Source: an uncultured Clostridia bacterium
GTDB lineage: Bacteria > Bacillota > Clostridia > Christensenellales > UBA1242
Direction of reading: 5' to 3'
Length of the DNA: 64,000 nucleotides
NCBI GenBank assembly: GCA_934777435.1
Contig: CAKVNK010000001.1
Span: 518,522-582,521, forward strand
Within the stretch, counting starts at the first letter, position 1, and each line of letters opens with the position of its first letter. The notes beneath the pieces were generated by a model, which saw only the letters and a program-made list of their open reading frames with translations, had not been told where the DNA came from and ran no database searches. Below are positions 60,789 to 64,000 of this stretch, piece after piece. A program made the position numbers and the translations under genes.

Positions 60789-63626
60789 TTATTTACTTTT
60801 TGTTTTGGAATTTGGCAACATCTTTTTTAAATACATACCTGTGAAACTGTTTTTGTTTTTTGCAATTTCTTCTGGTGTGCCAACTGCAACAATATTGCCA
60901 CCATTGTCGCCACCTTCTGGCCCCATATCAATGATATAGTCAGCAGTTTTAACAACGTCCAAATTGTGTTCAATAACAACCACTGTGTTACCTTTGCCAA
61001 CCAAACGCATCAAAATGTCTACCAACTTTTTAACATCATAAGAGTGCAAGCCAGTTGTAGGTTCATCCAAAATATAAACGGTGTTGCCAGTGTCACGTTT
61101 TGTAAGTTCACTTGCCAGTTTAAGCCTTTGTGCTTCACCGCCTGAAAGTGTTGTGCCATTTTGACCAAGTTTAACATAGCCCAAACCAACATCAACCAAA
61201 GTTTGTAAAATGCGTTTGATTTGTGGTATAGCGTCAAAGAATTCATATGCTTCGTCAATGGTCATTTCCAAAACATCATAAATATTTTTGCCTTTATATT
61301 TAACGTCCAACACTTCACGTGAATAGCGTTTACCACCACACACTTCACAAGGAACAAACACGTCAGCCATAAAATACATTTTAAGCCTTTTAACGCCGTC
61401 ACCCATACATGCTTCACATCTGCCACCCGACACATTAAAACTGAACTTGCCTTGGTCAAAGCCCTTTTCTTTGGCGGTTGGTGTTGAAGCAAACAATTCA
61501 CGTATTTTTGTAAACAAGCCAGAATAAGTTGCTGGGTTGCTACGTGGAGTTCTGCCTATTGGTGATTGATCTATTTGAATAACTTTATCAATGCCTTCGT
61601 CACCCAACATTGCTGTTAAATTATTTTCTTGTTCTCTTTTATTCAATTTGTTGAATAATGCAAGATAGAAAATATCGTTAACCAAAGTTGATTTACCACT
61701 GCCACTAACACCTGTGACGCAAGTTAAAACGCCACGTGGAATTGCAACGTCTAAATTATGAATGTTGTGTTCATTGCAACCCAACAAACGTATAAAGCCT
61801 TTGTCAGTCAATCGGCGTGAAGTTGGCACTTCAATTTTCATTTCACCAGACAAGAATTTGCCAGTGATACTTCTTGGGCAATCAATCAAATCGTTCACAC
61901 TGCCAGTTGCCACGATTTCACCACCATGTACGCCTGCTTTTGGACCAATATCAACCAAATAGTCGGCTTGACGGATAGTGTCTTCATCGTGTTCAACAAC
62001 AATCAATGTGTTGCCTAAATTACGCAAATTTTTAAGTGCGTCTATCAATTTATCGTTATCACGTTGGTGCAAACCTATGCTTGGTTCGTCCAAAATATAC
62101 AACACACCACTTAATCCACTGCCAATTTGAGTTGCAAGCCTGATACGTTGTGATTCGCCACCTGAAAGTGTGCCTGCACGGCGTGATAATGTTAAATATG
62201 TTAAGCCAACATTAACCAAAAATGAAAGGCGATTGCTGATTTCATTTACAATGCTTTGTGCAATTTTTTGTTCATTTTCAGTTAACTTTAAGTTTGAAAT
62301 AAAGCCATAAAGTTTGATAATTGACATATCGCACAAATCGGCAATAGATTTACCTTCAATTTTTATTGAAAGTGCACTTGGATTTAAGCGTCTGCCTTGG
62401 CACTCTGGGCAAGTGTCTTCACTCATCAATTTGTAAATTTCTTCTTTGATATATTCACTTTGACTTTCTTGAAATCTACGCATAAGGTCAGGCACAATAC
62501 CCATAAATTTTATACCTGGTGTGCGTAAATATTGATTTAAGTTTTGTGCAACTTCATCTTGACTTGACGATGGGTCGCCATACATAAATATTCGTCTTGC
62601 TTCAAGCGGAATTTTATAGTAAGGCGTATCCAAACTGAAATCATGTTCATGTGCAAATTTTGCAAGTGCTTTTTTGGTTATACCCAAAGCGTCAATATTG
62701 AAGCCCATAATTGACAAAGCACCTTCGTTGATTGATAAGCGGTCGTTTTTAACAATAGCGTTTTCACCTATTTTTATAACATAACCCAACCCCGCACATT
62801 TTGGGCAAGCCCCCGCATGATTGTTAAAACTGAACAAACTTGGTTCAATATCAGGGATTGAAATGCCACAATCAACACAACTATATTTTACGCTATAAAG
62901 TTTGCTTGTGTCGTTTGTTTCCACCACAACCAAGCCGTCAGCCATTTGCAAACATTTATTGATAGATTCAGTTAACCTTGATGTTATACCTTCACGTTTA
63001 ACTAACCTATCCACAACCACATACAAGTTGTGACGTTTATTTTTTTCTAAAACAATGCTATCATCAAGTGAATAGACTGTTCCGTCCACCATAACACGAG
63101 CAAAACCGTCTTTACGCAGACCTTCAAGCACTTTTTCTTGTGTGCCTTTTTGTGCACGAACAATAGGTGCCATTATAAGCATTTTTGCATTATCTTCTGC
63201 TTCCAACACTTTATCCACAATTTGATCCAAGGTCTGCACACTGATTGGTTTGCCACATTTTGGACAATATGGTTTGCCGATACGTGCAAAAAGCAAACGC
63301 AAATAATCGTAAATTTCAGTTATTGTGCCAACAGTAGAACGTGGATTATTGTTTGTGCTTTTTTGGTCAATAGAAATTGCAGGGCTAAGACCGTCAATGC
63401 TTTCAACATCTGGTTTATTCATCTGCCCTAAAAATTGACGTGCATAACTTGATAAACTTTCCATATATCGGCGTTGACCTTCTGCAAAAATTGTGTCAAA
63501 CGCCAAAGTTGATTTACCACAACCACTCACACCACAAAAAACAACCAACTTATTTTTTGGTATGGTTAAATTTACATTTTTAAGGTTATTTTCTTTTGCA
63601 CCTTTGATAACAATATTTTCTAACAT
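60789..63626 (-). CDS. uvrA: UvrABC system protein A
   Basis: 945-residue damage-recognition ATPase of nucleotide excision repair. Two ABC modules: Walker A GVSGCGKST (residues 32-40) and GVSGSGKSTLVND; signatures LSGGESQRIRLA and LSGGEAQRLKLA; Walker B ILDEPSIGLHQRD and ILDEPTTGLHSYD. Zinc modules CPKCGKP, CVDCG/CPKCAGLGY and CEACMGDG/CEVCGGKRY are intact. AAAGGA precedes the ATG. uvrB is not in the window but could be just upstream, where a terminator marks another minus-strand gene. Confidence 0.98.
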   Translation of the reverse strand: MLENIVIKGAKENNLKNVNLTIPKNKLVVFCGVSGCGKSTLAFDTIFAEGQRRYMESLSSYARQFLGQMNKPDVESIDGLSPAISIDQKSTNNNPRSTVGTITEIYDYLRLLFARIGKPYCPKCGKPISVQTLDQIVDKVLEAEDNAKMLIMAPIVRAQKGTQEKVLEGLRKDGFARVMVDGTVYSLDDSIVLEKNKRHNLYVVVDRLVKREGITSRLTESINKCLQMADGLVVVETNDTSKLYSVKYSCVDCGISIPDIEPSLFSFNNHAGACPKCAGLGYVIKIGENAIVKNDRLSINEGALSIMGFNIDALGITKKALAKFAHEHDFSLDTPYYKIPLEARRIFMYGDPSSSQDEVAQNLNQYLRTPGIKFMGIVPDLMRRFQESQSEYIKEEIYKLMSEDTCPECQGRRLNPSALSIKIEGKSIADLCDMSIIKLYGFISNLKLTENEQKIAQSIVNEISNRLSFLVNVGLTYLTLSRRAGTLSGGESQRIRLATQIGSGLSGVLYILDEPSIGLHQRDNDKLIDALKNLRNLGNTLIVVEHDEDTIRQADYLVDIGPKAGVHGGEIVATGSVNDLIDCPRSITGKFLSGEMKIEVPTSRRLTDKGFIRLLGCNEHNIHNLDVAIPRGVLTCVTGVSGSGKSTLVNDIFYLALFNKLNKREQENNLTAMLGDEGIDKVIQIDQSPIGRTPRSNPATYSGLFTKIRELFASTPTAKEKGFDQGKFSFNVSGGRCEACMGDGVKRLKMYFMADVFVPCEVCGGKRYSREVLDVKYKGKNIYDVLEMTIDEAYEFFDAIPQIKRILQTLVDVGLGYVKLGQNGTTLSGGEAQRLKLASELTKRDTGNTVYILDEPTTGLHSYDVKKLVDILMRLVGKGNTVVVIEHNLDVVKTADYIIDMGPEGGDNGGNIVAVGTPEEIAKNKNSFTGMYLKKMLPNSKTKSK

Positions 63627-63688
63627 GGTTTTCCTTTGTTTATTTTAACCAAAACAACAAATTGTACACTTTGCTTTGGTCATCTTTT

Positions 63689-63717
63689 ATTGTATCATAC
63701 AAATTTTAAAATTTCAA
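63689..63717 (-). promoter_or_regulatory. uvrA promoter
   Basis: Minus strand TTGAAA (63712-63717), 17-base spacer, TACAAT (63689-63694), with a leader of about 55 bases. Confidence 0.8.
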
Positions 63718-63928
63718 GTTTGTATAAAATATATTTATCTTTTTGGCTGTTTTTAAAAATACTATAAAGAAATTAATAATATAACTGTTTGAATAACATT
63801 TAACAAATGTTGTTATAAAATAAGTATGAATAGAATGATTTTTAACAAAATAACTGTTTTCAACTCCAACAGATAGAGGTTATTATCAATAAATCTAGCA
63901 TAATTCAAAACGAAAAACATTTGGCACA

Positions 63929-63962
63929 AAAAAAAGAACAACATTTCTGTTGCTCTTTTTTT
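63929..63962 (-). terminator. Terminator of a minus-strand gene beyond the window
   Basis: GAGCAACA / TGTTGTTC stem (one G-U) closed by a GAAA tetraloop with an 8-base U-run on the minus strand. It implies a minus-strand gene ending near or beyond 63990; an in-frame TAA is at 63991-63993 in one frame. Between it and the uvrA promoter no gene is seen. Confidence 0.75.
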
Positions 63963-64000
63963 GTTTTTAACTTGCTAAACAGCCTTTGCTTATTCACTAT

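Overview
The window is a stretch of low-GC (roughly one third G+C, judged by eye) bacterial chromosome. Gene content points to a Gram-positive, spore-forming Clostridia-like Firmicute, probably an uncultured host-associated lineage: SpoIVB peptidase, FtsK/SpoIIIE translocase, VanW-G5 and VanZ proteins, a SipW-type signal peptide, a collagen-like Gly-X-Thr protein, and a dUTPase of the variant with a charged/Trp motif 1. Most genes lie on the minus strand, have AAGGAG-type ribosome sites, and are separated by short U-tract terminators.

Layout. 1-515: end-truncated lipoprotein gene. 0.9-12.2 kb: core minus-strand genes typA, a small membrane protein, dnaB, yqeY, a methyltransferase-like gene, metG, then gyrB-gyrA. 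12.6 kb: HU. 13-16.4 kb: two tandem paralogous secreted repeat proteins. 16.7 kb: dut. 17.2-19.7 kb: transcription/translation operon rpmG-secE-nusG-rplK-rplA (rpmG is a 56-residue gene recovered by reading the sequence), which ends at a terminator without rplJ-rplL. 20-29 kb: accessory and envelope genes (phage-tail-like leucine-rich protein pair, VanW-G5, RmuC, SipW-signal protein, degenerate diacylglycerol-kinase-like protein). 29.6-36.9 kb: a 2117-residue membrane-anchored surface protein overlapping trxB. 37.5-42.8 kb: ferredoxin, recN, recA, pgsA, nucleoside hydrolase. 43.0 kb: one tRNA, a class II tRNA-Leu with anticodon AAG. 43.4-45.1 kb: lipoprotein, an amidase fragment, VanZ. 45.5-52 kb: folD, M19 dipeptidase, ftsK, NodB-like protein. 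52.3-63.6 kb: an unknown gene, pnp, zinc-ribbon membrane protein, rpsO, spoIVB, collagen-like protein, membrane protein, uvrA.

The housekeeping set covers DNA topology, replication, repair and recombination (gyrBA, dnaB, recA, recN, uvrA, rmuC, dut), translation (metG, ribosomal proteins, typA), secretion (secE) and envelope/sporulation functions. No CRISPR array, insertion sequence, integrase or restriction system was found.

The least ordinary signals are: tRNA-Leu(AAG), a wobble-A anticodon that is rare in bacteria; several genes whose -10 box sits exactly 6 nt before the ATG with no ribosome site, which predicts leaderless mRNAs; paired GTCRAA direct repeats with 10-bp period at the promoter of the SipW-signal gene; a 24-bp palindrome in the gyrB promoter; a 21-bp copy of the recN start region placed between recN and recA; candidate autoregulatory leaders before rpsO and rplK; and several family members that have lost signature residues (DAGK-like, NodB-like, MetRS HIGH motif, nucleoside hydrolase). 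No complete new multi-gene system is evident.
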